In this document: one piece after another, positions 34,117 to 42,553 of the stretch
How positions within the stretch are numbered: position 1 is the first letter of the stretch
How the letters are laid out: every line of letters begins with the position of its first letter
DNA from: Zoogloea sp041908905
GTDB lineage: Bacteria; Pseudomonadota; Gammaproteobacteria; Burkholderiales; Rhodocyclaceae
NCBI RefSeq assembly: GCF_041908905.1
Contig: NZ_JAYREK010000009.1
Span: forward strand, 1-64,000
Length of the DNA stretch: 64,000 bases
Direction: 5' to 3'
Notes under the pieces: generated by a model
Database searches by the model: none
What the model was told of the DNA's origin: nothing
Seen by the model: the letters and a program-made list of their open reading frames with translations, nothing else
Made by a program: the position numbers and the translations under genes

Positions 34117-34142
34117 AAGCCGACGCACGCGTCGGCTTTTTT
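34117..34142 (+). terminator. Rho-independent terminator of the parvulin gene
   Basis: AAGCCGACG - CACG - CGTCGGCTT, a perfect 9-bp stem with tetraloop, followed by TTTT. It lies 26 bases after the stop. Confidence 0.9.
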
Positions 34143-34182
34143 CATGGCGCTCACGCACCGAGACTGCGTCGGAGCAGAACAA

Positions 34183-34212
34183 GACAAAAGGAGCCTCGCG
34201 GCTCCTTTTGTC
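34183..34212 (-). terminator. terminator of the acyl-CoA dehydrogenase operon
   Basis: GACAAAAGGAGCC / GGCTCCTTTTGTC, a 13-bp perfect stem with a 4-base loop, 25 bases past the stop of the dehydrogenase. On the minus strand it is followed by a mixed T-rich tail (TTGTTCT). Confidence 0.8.
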
Positions 34213-34237
34213 GTTGAATCAGATCCTGGTCAGGGGA

Positions 34238-36034
34238 TCAGAACATCTCTTCCGGCAGGGCCAGCGCAGCGGAGGCGCCATTCACCACCGAGTAGGCCAG
34301 GCCCGGCGCCTGGGACAGCACGTGGTCGGCGTAGAAGCGCGCGGTGGTGATCTTGGCCTGGTAGAAGCCCGCATCGCCGCTGCCTTCGGCCAGACGCTGC
34401 GCCGAAACCAGCGCCGCACGGCCCATCTGCCAGCCGCCGGCGACGACGCCCAGCAGCTTGAGGAAAGGCACCGATCCCACCGAGGCGGCCTTGATGTCCT
34501 GGCCGTAGGTGGCGACGATGTATTCGACCGCCTCCTCGAGGGCCGTCACGCCGGACGACAGGGACTTGCGGATCGCCGCGAAGTCGTCGCCGGCAGCCGC
34601 GGCCAGGGCGGCCTCGACCTGGCGCATCTCGGCGATCACCCCCTTGACGGTCTGGCCGCTCTCGCGGGCGATCTTGCGGCCGATCAGGTCGTTGGCCTGG
34701 ATCGCCGTGGTGCCTTCGTAGATCGCCGTGATGCGGGCGTCACGGAAGTGCTGGGCCGCGCCGGTCTCCTCGATGAAGCCCATGCCACCGTGCACCTGCA
34801 CGCCGGTGGAGGTGATCTCGATGCTGCTCTCGGTGAGCCAGCCCTTGACCACCGGGATCATCAGGTCGACGAAGGCCTGGTTCTGGGCGCGGACGGCCTC
34901 GTCCGGGTGGTAGTGGGCCATGTCGGTGGCGGCACCGACCACGTAAGCCAGCGCACGCTGGGCCTCGACCTGGGACTTCATGCTCAGCAGCATGCGACGC
35001 ACGTCGGCGTGGTGGATGATGCTCACCTTCGGGCCGCCGCGCACGCCGGCCTCGGTGCCCTGGATGCGGTCCTTGGCGTAGGCCAGGGCGCGCTGGTAGG
35101 CACGCTCGGAGAGCGCCAGGCCCTCCATGCCCACCGCGAAGCGGGCCTCGTTCATCATGATGAACATGTACTCGAGGCCACGGTTCGGCTCGCCCACCAG
35201 GGTGCCGATGGCACCGCCGTTGTCACCGAAGGCCAGCACCGCGGTCGGGCTGGCGTGGATGCCCAGCTTGTGCTCGATGGAGACGCAATGCACGTCGTTG
35301 CGCTCGCCCGGGGTGCCGTCGGCGTTGAGCAGGAACTTCGGCACGACGAACAGGGAGATGCCCTTCACCCCCTCCGGCGCGTCCGGCAGACGGGCCAGCA
35401 CCAGGTGGATGATGTTGTCGGTCATGTCGTGCTCGCCATAGGTGATGAAGATCTTCTGGCCGAAGATCTTGTAGGTGCCATCACCCTGGGGCACGGCGCG
35501 GGTGCGCACCGCGGCGAGGTCGGAGCCGGCCTGGGGCTCGGTCAGGTTCATGGTGCCGGTCCATTCGCCGCTCACCATCTTGGGCAGGTAGGCCGCCTTC
35601 TGCTCATCGGTGCCGCGCAGCTTGATGGACTCGATGGCGCCGTTGGTCAGCATCGGGCACAGGGAGAAGGCCATGTTGGCCGACTTCCACATCTCCATCA
35701 CCGCGGTGGACACGAGCTTGGGCAGGCCCTGGCCGCCGAACTCGGGCTCGCAGGCGAGGGCCGTCCAGCCGGCCTCGGCGAACTGCTTGTAGGCTTCCTT
35801 CCACCCAGTGGCGGTGTGCACCACGCCGTTGTCCCAGCGCGCGCCTTCCTGGTCACCGGTCCAGTTGAGGGGCGACAGCACGCCGGTGGCGAACTTGCCG
35901 GCTTCCTCGAGGATGGCGTCGACCACGTCGGGCGAGGCGTCCTCACACCCGGGCAGGGCAGCCACGGCGTCCAGCCCGGCGAGTTCCCGCAGCACGAACT
36001 GCATGTCACGAATCGGTGCGTTGTAGTTGCTCAT
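34238..36034 (-). CDS. acyl-CoA dehydrogenase (extended, FadE/DmdC-like)
   Basis: 598 residues, longer than the ~390 of short-chain enzymes because of a C-terminal extension. FAD- and substrate-binding blocks: NLTEPQAGSDLAAVRT, GQKIFITYGEHDM, HGGMGFIEETGAAQHFRDARI, and the catalytic Glu in AIYEGTTAIQANDLIGRK. It oxidises acyl-CoA to enoyl-CoA and passes electrons to ETF, whose genes lie upstream in the same operon. Ribosome site GGAG is ten bases upstream. Confidence 0.95.
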   Translation of the reverse strand: MSNYNAPIRDMQFVLRELAGLDAVAALPGCEDASPDVVDAILEEAGKFATGVLSPLNWTGDQEGARWDNGVVHTATGWKEAYKQFAEAGWTALACEPEFGGQGLPKLVSTAVMEMWKSANMAFSLCPMLTNGAIESIKLRGTDEQKAAYLPKMVSGEWTGTMNLTEPQAGSDLAAVRTRAVPQGDGTYKIFGQKIFITYGEHDMTDNIIHLVLARLPDAPEGVKGISLFVVPKFLLNADGTPGERNDVHCVSIEHKLGIHASPTAVLAFGDNGGAIGTLVGEPNRGLEYMFIMMNEARFAVGMEGLALSERAYQRALAYAKDRIQGTEAGVRGGPKVSIIHHADVRRMLLSMKSQVEAQRALAYVVGAATDMAHYHPDEAVRAQNQAFVDLMIPVVKGWLTESSIEITSTGVQVHGGMGFIEETGAAQHFRDARITAIYEGTTAIQANDLIGRKIARESGQTVKGVIAEMRQVEAALAAAAGDDFAAIRKSLSSGVTALEEAVEYIVATYGQDIKAASVGSVPFLKLLGVVAGGWQMGRAALVSAQRLAEGSGDAGFYQAKITTARFYADHVLSQAPGLAYSVVNGASAALALPEEMF

Positions 36035-36104
36035 TGTTCTTTCTCCACTCAGATCGTTTTTGGATTTTTAAGACACGAGATTCCCTGCCACCGCCCTTCG
36101 CCCC

Positions 36105-36770
36105 TCACTTGCTCCCGAAGTAGCTGCGATCGTCGAAGCTGGCCACCCACTCGGGGAAATACACCACCAGCAGGGTCAACGTCATTCCGGACAGCCAGGC
36201 TTCGGAAAAACCCAGCAACAGGAAGAAAGGCAGGTAGTCGGACAACAGCAGATCCACCGGATAGGCCCCGGCAGCGACCAGCCCCAGGGACGCCACGCAG
36301 CCCTGGAGCAGGACAATCACCGCGGCGCCGATGAAGGCGTTTACGAAAATGTATACAAAGAAATGCCTGGGCAGCCAGCGCGCCACGAGACGGGCGTACA
36401 GCGTGCTGAAGGCCACCGGAACCACCGCCATCACGATCAGGTTGATCGGGTAGGCAGACCACTGGGTGCTTCCGTTGAAGGTGATGCCCGCGAGCGCCAG
36501 GGCCAGGACGAGCAGGGCCAGTTGCGGCCCGAAGATGAGGGTCGCCGCCATGGCGCCGAGGAGATGCAGGTTGAGGCTGGGATACACCCCGGCGTTCAGG
36601 CTCCAGAGCAGGGTCAGGATGACCGCCGCCCCCAACAATGCGTTGAGCTGATGCCCGTCCTGCAGGCGCCGCCACGGCGCCGTCCGGAGAACCCACACCC
36701 CGACTCCGACCCCCAGGATGGCCGCAACGACGTGCCATGCCGGGGAGAACAGGTCGGGGGCGAAGTTCAT
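36105..36770 (-). CDS. CbiM-like energy-coupling permease homologue lacking His2
   Basis: 221 residues with six or more hydrophobic helices. It resembles CbiM/NikM substrate-binding components of ECF transporters: LNLHLLGAMAATLIFGPQLALL and ITFNGSTQWSAYPINLIVMAVVPV. Classical members begin M-H-I-P-D-G-F, where His2 ligates Co/Ni; this protein begins MNFAPDLFSP, so the ligand is Asn. No ATPase or T-component gene is adjacent. It sits 34 bases after etfA and 70 bases before the acyl-CoA dehydrogenase. Metal transport is doubtful; the role in this context is unknown. Confidence 0.75.
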   Translation of the reverse strand: MNFAPDLFSPAWHVVAAILGVGVGVWVLRTAPWRRLQDGHQLNALLGAAVILTLLWSLNAGVYPSLNLHLLGAMAATLIFGPQLALLVLALALAGITFNGSTQWSAYPINLIVMAVVPVAFSTLYARLVARWLPRHFFVYIFVNAFIGAAVIVLLQGCVASLGLVAAGAYPVDLLLSDYLPFFLLLGFSEAWLSGMTLTLLVVYFPEWVASFDDRSYFGSK

Positions 36771-36804
36771 CCGTACGCTACCGTGACGTTCGCCGTGTCT
36801 CCCG

Positions 36805-37746
36805 TCAGACGGCAGCCACGAGTTGCGGCACGGCCTCGAAGAGGTCGGCCACGAGGCCGTAGTCGGCCACCTGGAAGATCGGCGCTTCCGGATCCTTGTT
36901 GATCGCGACGATCACCTTGGAGTCCTTCATGCCCGCCAGGTGCTGGATGGCGCCGGAGATGCCCACCGCAATGTACAGCTGCGGCGCGACGATCTTGCCG
37001 GTCTGGCCGACCTGGTAGTCGTTGGGGACGTAGCCGGCATCGACGGCCGCCCGGCTCGCGCCGAGGGCTGCGCCGATCTTGTCGGCCAGGGGCTCGAGCA
37101 CCTGGTGGTAGTTCTCGCCGCTGCCCATGCCGCGACCGCCCGAGACGATGATCTTGGCGGCGCCCAGTTCGGGACGGGCCGACTTGGTCAGCTCGCGGCC
37201 GACCAGCTTGGAGAGCCCCAGATCGCCCGTCGCAGCCACCTGCTCGACGGCGGCGGAACCGCCCTCGCCCGCCGCCTCGAAGGCGGTGGTACGCACGGTG
37301 ATGACCTTGACCGCATCGGCCGACTTGACCGTGGCCAGCGCGTTGCCGGCGTAGATCGGGCGGACGAAGGTGTCGGCGGACTCGATGGCGACGATGTCGG
37401 AGATCTGCGCGACGTCCAGCAGCGCGGCGACGCGCGGCAGCACGTTCTTGCCGAAGGTGGTGGCGGGGGCCAGCACGTGGCTGATCGAGCCGCCGGCCGC
37501 CTTCACCACGGCCACCACCTGGGTCGCCAGGTTCTCGGCACCGAGGTCGGCGAAGGCGGCGGCATCGGCCGACAGCACCTTGGAGACGCCGGCCACCTTG
37601 GCGGCGGCGTCGGCCGCAGCGGCGGCGCCGGAGCCCGCGACGAGGACGACCACGTCACCGCCCAGCTTGGCGGCGGCGGAAATGGTGTTGAGGGTCGCGC
37701 CCTTCAGGGACGCGTTGTCGTGCTCGGCAACAACCAGAATCGTCAT
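36805..37746 (-). CDS. etfA: electron transfer flavoprotein alpha subunit
   Basis: 313 residues. The C-terminal FAD domain is intact: VSGGRGMGSGENYHQVLEPLAD, YVPNDYQVGQTGKIVAPQLYIAVGISGAIQHLAGM and INKDPEAPIFQVADYGLVAD. With EtfB it shuttles electrons from acyl-CoA dehydrogenases to ETF:quinone oxidoreductase. Its ATG overlaps the etfB stop by one base (TAATG). Confidence 0.97.
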   Translation of the reverse strand: MTILVVAEHDNASLKGATLNTISAAAKLGGDVVVLVAGSGAAAAADAAAKVAGVSKVLSADAAAFADLGAENLATQVVAVVKAAGGSISHVLAPATTFGKNVLPRVAALLDVAQISDIVAIESADTFVRPIYAGNALATVKSADAVKVITVRTTAFEAAGEGGSAAVEQVAATGDLGLSKLVGRELTKSARPELGAAKIIVSGGRGMGSGENYHQVLEPLADKIGAALGASRAAVDAGYVPNDYQVGQTGKIVAPQLYIAVGISGAIQHLAGMKDSKVIVAINKDPEAPIFQVADYGLVADLFEAVPQLVAAV

Positions 37747-38495
37747 TACAGCACCTTCGCTTCGTTCTTGAGTTTTTCGACCAGCTGAGCCACGTCAGCC
37801 ACCATGATGCCCGCGCTGCGCTTGGGCGGCTCGACGACCTTGAGGGTCGTCAGGCGGGGCGCCACATCGACGCCCAGATCGGCCGGCTTGACCGTCTCGA
37901 GGGGCTTCTTCTTGGCCTTCATGATGTTCGGCAGCGTCGCGTAGCGCGGCTCGTTGAGGCGCAGGTCGGTGGTCACCACGGCCGGCAGCGCGATCTCGAG
38001 GGTCTCGAGGCCGCCGTCGATCTCGCGGGTGACGGTCGCCTTGCTGCCGCTCACGGCGAGCTTGGAAGCGAACGTGGCCTGGGGCCAGCCCATCAGGGCA
38101 GACAGCATCTGGCCGGTCTGGTTCGCATCATCGTCGATGGCCTGCTTGCCGCAGATCACCACCTGGGGCTGCTCCTTGTCGCACAGTGCCTTGAGCAGCT
38201 TGGCGACGGCCAGCGGCTGCAGGTCGACGTCGGTCTCGACGAGGATGCCGCGGTCGGCGCCGATGGCCATCGCGGTACGCAGGGTTTCCTGGCAGGCGCC
38301 CACGCCGCAGGACACGGCCACCACCTCGGTCGCCACGCCGGCTTCCTTGAGGCGCACGGCTTCTTCGACGGCGATTTCATCGAAGGGGTTCATGGACATC
38401 TTGACGTTGGCGGTATCGACGCCCGAACCGTCACTCTTCACGCGGACCTTGACGTTGTAGTCGACCACGCGTTTAACGGGAACCAGAATCTTCAA
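37746..38495 (-). CDS. etfB: electron transfer flavoprotein beta subunit
   Basis: 249 residues, beginning MKILVPVKRVVDYNVKVRVK. The AMP-binding signature CGKQAIDDDANQTGQM and the ETF-recognition-type SGSKATVTREIDGG are present. The start codon is TTG with AAGGAG at good spacing; no ATG gives the family N-terminus. First gene of etfB-etfA-CbiM-like-ACAD, divergent from tetR. Confidence 0.97.
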   Translation of the reverse strand: MKILVPVKRVVDYNVKVRVKSDGSGVDTANVKMSMNPFDEIAVEEAVRLKEAGVATEVVAVSCGVGACQETLRTAMAIGADRGILVETDVDLQPLAVAKLLKALCDKEQPQVVICGKQAIDDDANQTGQMLSALMGWPQATFASKLAVSGSKATVTREIDGGLETLEIALPAVVTTDLRLNEPRYATLPNIMKAKKKPLETVKPADLGVDVAPRLTTLKVVEPPKRSAGIMVADVAQLVEKLKNEAKVL

Positions 38496-38724
38496 TGCTC
38501 CACTCCTTCTTATTTAGAGTTTTCCCAACATCTTGCAGATCTGCGGCCATCAACGAAGGCCGCTCGCCCCGGGGCTGGACTGGCGTCAGGAGATTGCCAT
38601 CCATGATGGGCAGCCCCGCTGGCCACGAAAGCCGGACGACATTTCGCAGCTTCTCACAGGCGACCTTGCCTTGTCACTTTCCGTACGGTAGCGTATGGTT
38701 AAAGAAGCGTCAATACTATAACGT
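38496..38724. promoter_or_regulatory. divergent control region etfB / tetR
   Basis: 229 bases without a gene. On the plus side it holds the tetR promoter and dyad (38671-38699). On the minus side a weak CTGCAA-16-TAAATA could serve etfB. Nothing else stands out. Confidence 0.5.
38671..38699 (+). promoter_or_regulatory. tetR promoter overlapping an operator-like dyad
   Basis: TTGTCA, 17 bases, TATGGT. The dyad CCGTACG-GTAG-CGTATGG (38681-38698; one mismatch) covers the spacer and -10. A third CGTATGG half-site lies across the start codon (38722-38728). The layout fits autorepression by the TetR protein (inference). Confidence 0.6.
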
Positions 38725-39306
38725 ATGGAAAAACCACCCCGCCCCCAGCTCGATCGCGCCGCATGGGTTCAGGCCGCCCTCGACACCCTCGCCGACGAGG
38801 GGGTGACGGGTATCCGCGTCGAGGTGCTGGCCAAGCGCCTGCACGTCACGAAAGGCAGTTTCTACTGGCATTTCAAGGACCGCCAGGACCTCCTCGCCGG
38901 CGTGCTCGACGTCTGGAAGGAAGGCCGCATCCGCGACATCATCAAGCAGACCCGGCCCGAACCGGGCAAGGAGCAGGCCCAGCTCTTCCACGTGATTGAC
39001 GTGTACAGCGCGAGCCGCAACAAGAAGGGCATCCTGATCGAGCTGGCGATGCGCGAGTGGGCGCGCCGCGACTCCCTCGCCGCCGCCACCGTCGAAGAGG
39101 TGGACGCCTGGCGCCTGCGCTGCGCCCGCGAACTCTTCCTTGCCATCGGCCTCCCGCTCCACGAGGCATCCACCCGCAGCATGCTGCTCTACGCCTACGT
39201 GTTCGGCGTGTCGATGATGAACTGCGAGAAGTTCGACGGCGACATCGCCCGCATGAAGGCCGACATCCTCGAACTCATCGCGCTTCCCGCCCGATCGGCG
39301 GCCTGA
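38725..39306 (+). CDS. TetR family transcriptional regulator
   Basis: 193 residues. The N-terminal helix-turn-helix is clear: TGIRVEVLAKRLHVTKGSFYWHFKDRQDLL. The C-terminal ligand domain is divergent as usual. It is divergent from the etf/acyl-CoA dehydrogenase operon, so an acyl-CoA or similar ligand is plausible (inference). It overlaps tatD tail-to-tail by 32 bases. Confidence 0.93.
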   Translation: MEKPPRPQLDRAAWVQAALDTLADEGVTGIRVEVLAKRLHVTKGSFYWHFKDRQDLLAGVLDVWKEGRIRDIIKQTRPEPGKEQAQLFHVIDVYSASRNKKGILIELAMREWARRDSLAAATVEEVDAWRLRCARELFLAIGLPLHEASTRSMLLYAYVFGVSMMNCEKFDGDIARMKADILELIALPARSAA

Positions 39307-40081
39307 ACCCGGTCAGGCCGGCCAGCCCCGGAATGGCCGCGACCGCGTTGGCGCAGGTCGCCTCCACCACCTCGGCCATCGGCATGCCCCGCAGCGTCGC
39401 CAGTTCGCCGGCAAAACGCCCCAGATTGACGGGGTCGTTGCGCCGCCCGGCCGCCCAGGCGGGCGGGATGTCCGGCGCGTCGGTCTCGAGCACGATCGCC
39501 GACAGGGGCAGCTCCGCCGCCAGCTGGCGGATGCGTCGGGAGCCGGTGTAGGTCATCGCGCCGCCGAAGCCAAGCCGGAAGCCGAGCTTGATGAAGGCCT
39601 CTGCCTGCTGCAGGCTGCCGTTGAAGGCGTGGGCGATGCCCCCTGGCGGCCGGATGCGCCGCAGGAGCTTGAGGATCTCGTCCTGGGCCCGCCGGATGTG
39701 CAGCACCACCGGCAGCTCGAACGCCCGCGCCAGCCGCAGCTGGGCCTCGAAATAGCGCAACTGCAGCGGCAGGCTGCCGTCCTGCATGAAGCCGTCGAGG
39801 CCGATCTCCCCCACCGCCACCGCGCTGCCGTCGGCGAGCCGCTCCCGCAGGTGTTCAAGGTCGGCCTCGCAGGCCTGCCGCACGTACATCGGGTGGATGC
39901 CGAAGGCGTGGCGGCAATCCGGATGGGCGGCCGACAGGGCAGCTACCGCGTCGAAGTTGGAGGCCCCCACCGCCGGCACCAGAAAGCCTCCCACCCCACC
40001 GGCCCGCGCCGCGTCGAGCACCGCCTCGCGGTCGGCGTCGAACTCGGCGGCATCCAGGTGGCAGTGGGTGTCGATCAGCAC
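39275..40081 (-). CDS. TatD family metal-dependent hydrolase
   Basis: 268 residues. Metal ligands: THCHLD at the N-terminus, GEIGLD, and the final ETDAPD block. TatD relatives are 3'-5' DNA exonucleases or deoxyribonucleases; some act on D-aminoacyl esters. The start is GTG 40081. The 3-prime end overlaps tetR by 32 bases. The enoyl-CoA hydratase-like gene ends 22 bases upstream. Confidence 0.92.
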   Translation of the reverse strand: MLIDTHCHLDAAEFDADREAVLDAARAGGVGGFLVPAVGASNFDAVAALSAAHPDCRHAFGIHPMYVRQACEADLEHLRERLADGSAVAVGEIGLDGFMQDGSLPLQLRYFEAQLRLARAFELPVVLHIRRAQDEILKLLRRIRPPGGIAHAFNGSLQQAEAFIKLGFRLGFGGAMTYTGSRRIRQLAAELPLSAIVLETDAPDIPPAWAAGRRNDPVNLGRFAGELATLRGMPMAEVVEATCANAVAAIPGLAGLTGFRPPIGREAR

Positions 40082-40103
40082 CGGGCGGCCCTACCCTGGG
40101 GGC

Positions 40104-40904
40104 TTACTTGCCGGTCCACACCGGCTTGCGCTTGGCCATGAAGGCGTCGATGCCCTCGGCCGCGTCATCGCACATCATGTTGCAGGCCATCACCTCGGAA
40201 GCGTGCTGGTAGGCGGCGTCGAGGCCCATCTCGAGCTGCGAATAGAACATCTGCTTGCCCATCGCGATGGCCACCGGCGACTTGGCGCAGATCGACGCGG
40301 TGAGCCTGGCCACCTCCTCGTCGAGGGCCTCGAGGGGCACCACCCGATTGACCAGCCCGCGGCGCTGCGCCTCGGCGGCGTCGATGAAGTCCCCGGTGAC
40401 GAGCATCTCGAAGGCCTGCTTGCGGCCCATGTTGCGCGACAGGCCGACGCTCGGCGTGGCGCAGAAGAGGCCCACGTTGATGCCCGACACGGCAAAGCGC
40501 GCCACGTCCGAGGCCACCGCCAGATCGCACATGGACACCAGCTGGCAGCCCGCCGCGGTGGCGATGCCGTGGATGCGGGCCACCACCGGCTGGGGCATGC
40601 CGACGATCTGCATCATCACCTTGCCGCACAGACGGAACAGCGCCTGCATGAAGGCCTTGGTGTGGTTGCCGCGCATCTCCTTGAGGTCGTGCCCGGCGCA
40701 GAAGGCCCTGCCGGCGCCCGCCAGCACCACCACCCGCACCGACTTGTCGGCGGCGATGGCCTGCAGCTCGGCCAGCAGGGCTTCGAGCATGGCCTGGGAC
40801 AGGGCGTTGAACTGCCCCGGGCGGTTGAGGGTGAGCGTGGCGACCCCGTCGGCATCGGCGCGGAGCAGCATGGGTTCGGTGTTGGAATCGGGCACTGCGT
40901 TCAT
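40104..40904 (-). CDS. ECHDC3-like crotonase-fold protein (enoyl-CoA hydratase family)
   Basis: 266 residues with the crotonase oxyanion blocks AFCAGHDLKEMRG and ATAAGCQLVSMCDLAVAS. Classical hydratases have two catalytic Glu (one in GGGCELAM, one in PE..G); here the first is Gln and the second region reads NVGLFCATPSVGLSRNMG. The pattern matches ECHDC3-type members, so simple enoyl-CoA hydration is doubtful. The start has GAGGAGACC upstream. Confidence 0.9.
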   Translation of the reverse strand: MNAVPDSNTEPMLLRADADGVATLTLNRPGQFNALSQAMLEALLAELQAIAADKSVRVVVLAGAGRAFCAGHDLKEMRGNHTKAFMQALFRLCGKVMMQIVGMPQPVVARIHGIATAAGCQLVSMCDLAVASDVARFAVSGINVGLFCATPSVGLSRNMGRKQAFEMLVTGDFIDAAEAQRRGLVNRVVPLEALDEEVARLTASICAKSPVAIAMGKQMFYSQLEMGLDAAYQHASEVMACNMMCDDAAEGIDAFMAKRKPVWTGK

Positions 40905-40948
40905 CGGTTGGTCTCCTCGTTTGATATGTGGTGATGCGTCTTGAATGT

Positions 40949-41578
40949 TCAGGCGCCGCAGCGGCCGCGCGCTGCGCCTTCCCGGCCGAGGGCCTCGAGC
41001 CAGTCGGACAGCTCGACGCCCATCTGGCGCACGCCCCCGCGCAGCGCCGCGACACCGCCGAGGGCATCCGCCGACGGCGCCGGACGGGCCAGCGAGAAAC
41101 CACGGCTGGCGACGATCTGGTCGCTGCGCGGCGCCAGCAGGAAGGCGCGGGCCTCGACGACGCCGCGGCTGGCGGCGGCCTCGTCGAAGACCTGGGCAAA
41201 CTCGTCCAGCTCGACCCGCAGGCGGCAGGCGCCGCTCGTGCCGGCCTCGCCGCCGGTGCGGACCGCCCGCTTCAGCGCCAGCTCGACCAGCTGGGCCGGC
41301 TGGGCCGCCCAGCGGCTCTCGACATAGGCCTGGCGGCGGGTAGGCTGGGCGTAGGCCAGGCGGTACTGTATCGCGGTGGACGCCAGCCAGGGCGCGGCGA
41401 CCACCTCGAGGCCACGCAGGGGCACCCCGGGGCTGCGGGCGGCAACCGGGTCGGGCCCGCCGAAGTCATGCACCGCATAGGCCGGCGCCACCTTGGGCAG
41501 CCCCGTGCAGCCAGCCAGCAGCGCCGCGATCAGCAGGCTCGGAATCATCGGGCAGAGGGACGGACGGGGCAGGGTCAT
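40949..41578 (-). CDS. ABC-type transport auxiliary lipoprotein (PqiC/LptE-like ABC_trans_aux)
   Basis: 209 residues. Lipobox LLAGC near residue 23. The domain resembles the ABC_trans_aux family found with MCE systems: RGLEVVAAPWLASTAIQYRLA, RQAYVESRWAAQPAQLVE, CRLRVELDEFAQVFD. It is expected to be an outer-membrane lipoprotein accepting lipid from the MCE protein. It is the last gene of the unit, 30 bases after MlaD. Confidence 0.85.
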   Translation of the reverse strand: MTLPRPSLCPMIPSLLIAALLAGCTGLPKVAPAYAVHDFGGPDPVAARSPGVPLRGLEVVAAPWLASTAIQYRLAYAQPTRRQAYVESRWAAQPAQLVELALKRAVRTGGEAGTSGACRLRVELDEFAQVFDEAAASRGVVEARAFLLAPRSDQIVASRGFSLARPAPSADALGGVAALRGGVRQMGVELSDWLEALGREGAARGRCGA

Positions 41579-41608
41579 GGCCTAGGGGGCTCCGGCAAGG
41601 CGTGGCGG

Positions 41609-42553
41609 TCAGTGGCCGGGCTGGCGGAAGCCCGCCTCACCCGGGCCCGGCAGGGGCTTGCCGCGGCCCAGCAACAGCAGCTGCGGCGAATTGTCGATCT
41701 CGTCGAGCAGGTCGGAGAGCTGCCGCGAGGTGACCGTGAGCTCCTGCAGCAGCCCGTTGAGGCGCGGCAGGGTGCTGGTGGCGACGCCTTCGCCGGTCGC
41801 GCCGGCCAGGGTGTCGAGGCGCTCGCTGACCGTCTGCAGCCGGGTGAGCAGCGTGCGCCCCTCCCGCGCCAGCGGCACCGCCTCGCCGCTCAGGCGTTCG
41901 AGGTTGTCGAGGGAGCGGCCGATGCGCGCGAGGTTGTCCCTGGAGAACACCTGGCGCACCGCCGCCAGCGTCTGCGGCGCCTCCTGGAGCGTGCGCTCGA
42001 GGCCCTGGCTGGAGCGCTCGAGATGGGCCAGGGTGCGTTCGATGCGGGCCAGGTTGTCGGGGCTCGCCAGGCCGGCGAGGCGCTCGGCGAGGTCGCGTAC
42101 CCGGGAGAGGGTCTGCAGCGAGGCGGCGCTCACCTCGTCGAGGAGGCCCGGCGCCAGGCGGAGCCGGGGCGGTCCGCCGGCCACGCCGGCCAGCGGGGCG
42201 GGCTGCTCGCCGTTGTCGTCGAGGGCGATGAAGGCCAGGCCGGTGACCCCCTGGGTGGCCAGCCGGGCGCGGGTGCCCTCGGTGATCGGCAGGTCGGCGC
42301 GGATGCGGACGGTAACGAGCACGTCGCGGGGATTGGCCGGATCGAGCCCGATGCTCGCCACCTTGCCCGCCACGATGCCGCGGTAGCGCACGGTGGCCTG
42401 GGGGTTGAGGCCGTTCACGCTGCCGGAGGTCACCAGCACCACCTCGCGGGTCACCTCGCGCTTGTCGGAAAACCACCACAGGGCCAGCACCACCCCGGCG
42501 CTCAGGATGATCGCGAACAGGCCGGCGGCGATGGCGTGGGAGCGGCTTTCCAT
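41609..42553 (-). CDS. MlaD-family MCE lipid-transport protein
   Basis: 314 residues. N-terminal membrane helix (AIAAGLFAIILSAGVVLALWW). One MCE domain at about 40-115: GSVNGLNPQATVRYRGIVAGKV, ATQGVTGLAFIALDD. A long helical C-terminus with ordered Leu (three LARI-type heptads) should form a coiled-coil tube with its hexamer partners. Its ATG overlaps the ATPase stop by one base. Confidence 0.93.
   Translation of the reverse strand: MESRSHAIAAGLFAIILSAGVVLALWWFSDKREVTREVVLVTSGSVNGLNPQATVRYRGIVAGKVASIGLDPANPRDVLVTVRIRADLPITEGTRARLATQGVTGLAFIALDDNGEQPAPLAGVAGGPPRLRLAPGLLDEVSAASLQTLSRVRDLAERLAGLASPDNLARIERTLAHLERSSQGLERTLQEAPQTLAAVRQVFSRDNLARIGRSLDNLERLSGEAVPLAREGRTLLTRLQTVSERLDTLAGATGEGVATSTLPRLNGLLQELTVTSRQLSDLLDEIDNSPQLLLLGRGKPLPGPGEAGFRQPGH

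Noticed and set aside
38496..38670. Insertion sequence or mobile remnant between etfB and tetR
   Set aside because: No inverted repeats, target duplications or transposase-like frame.
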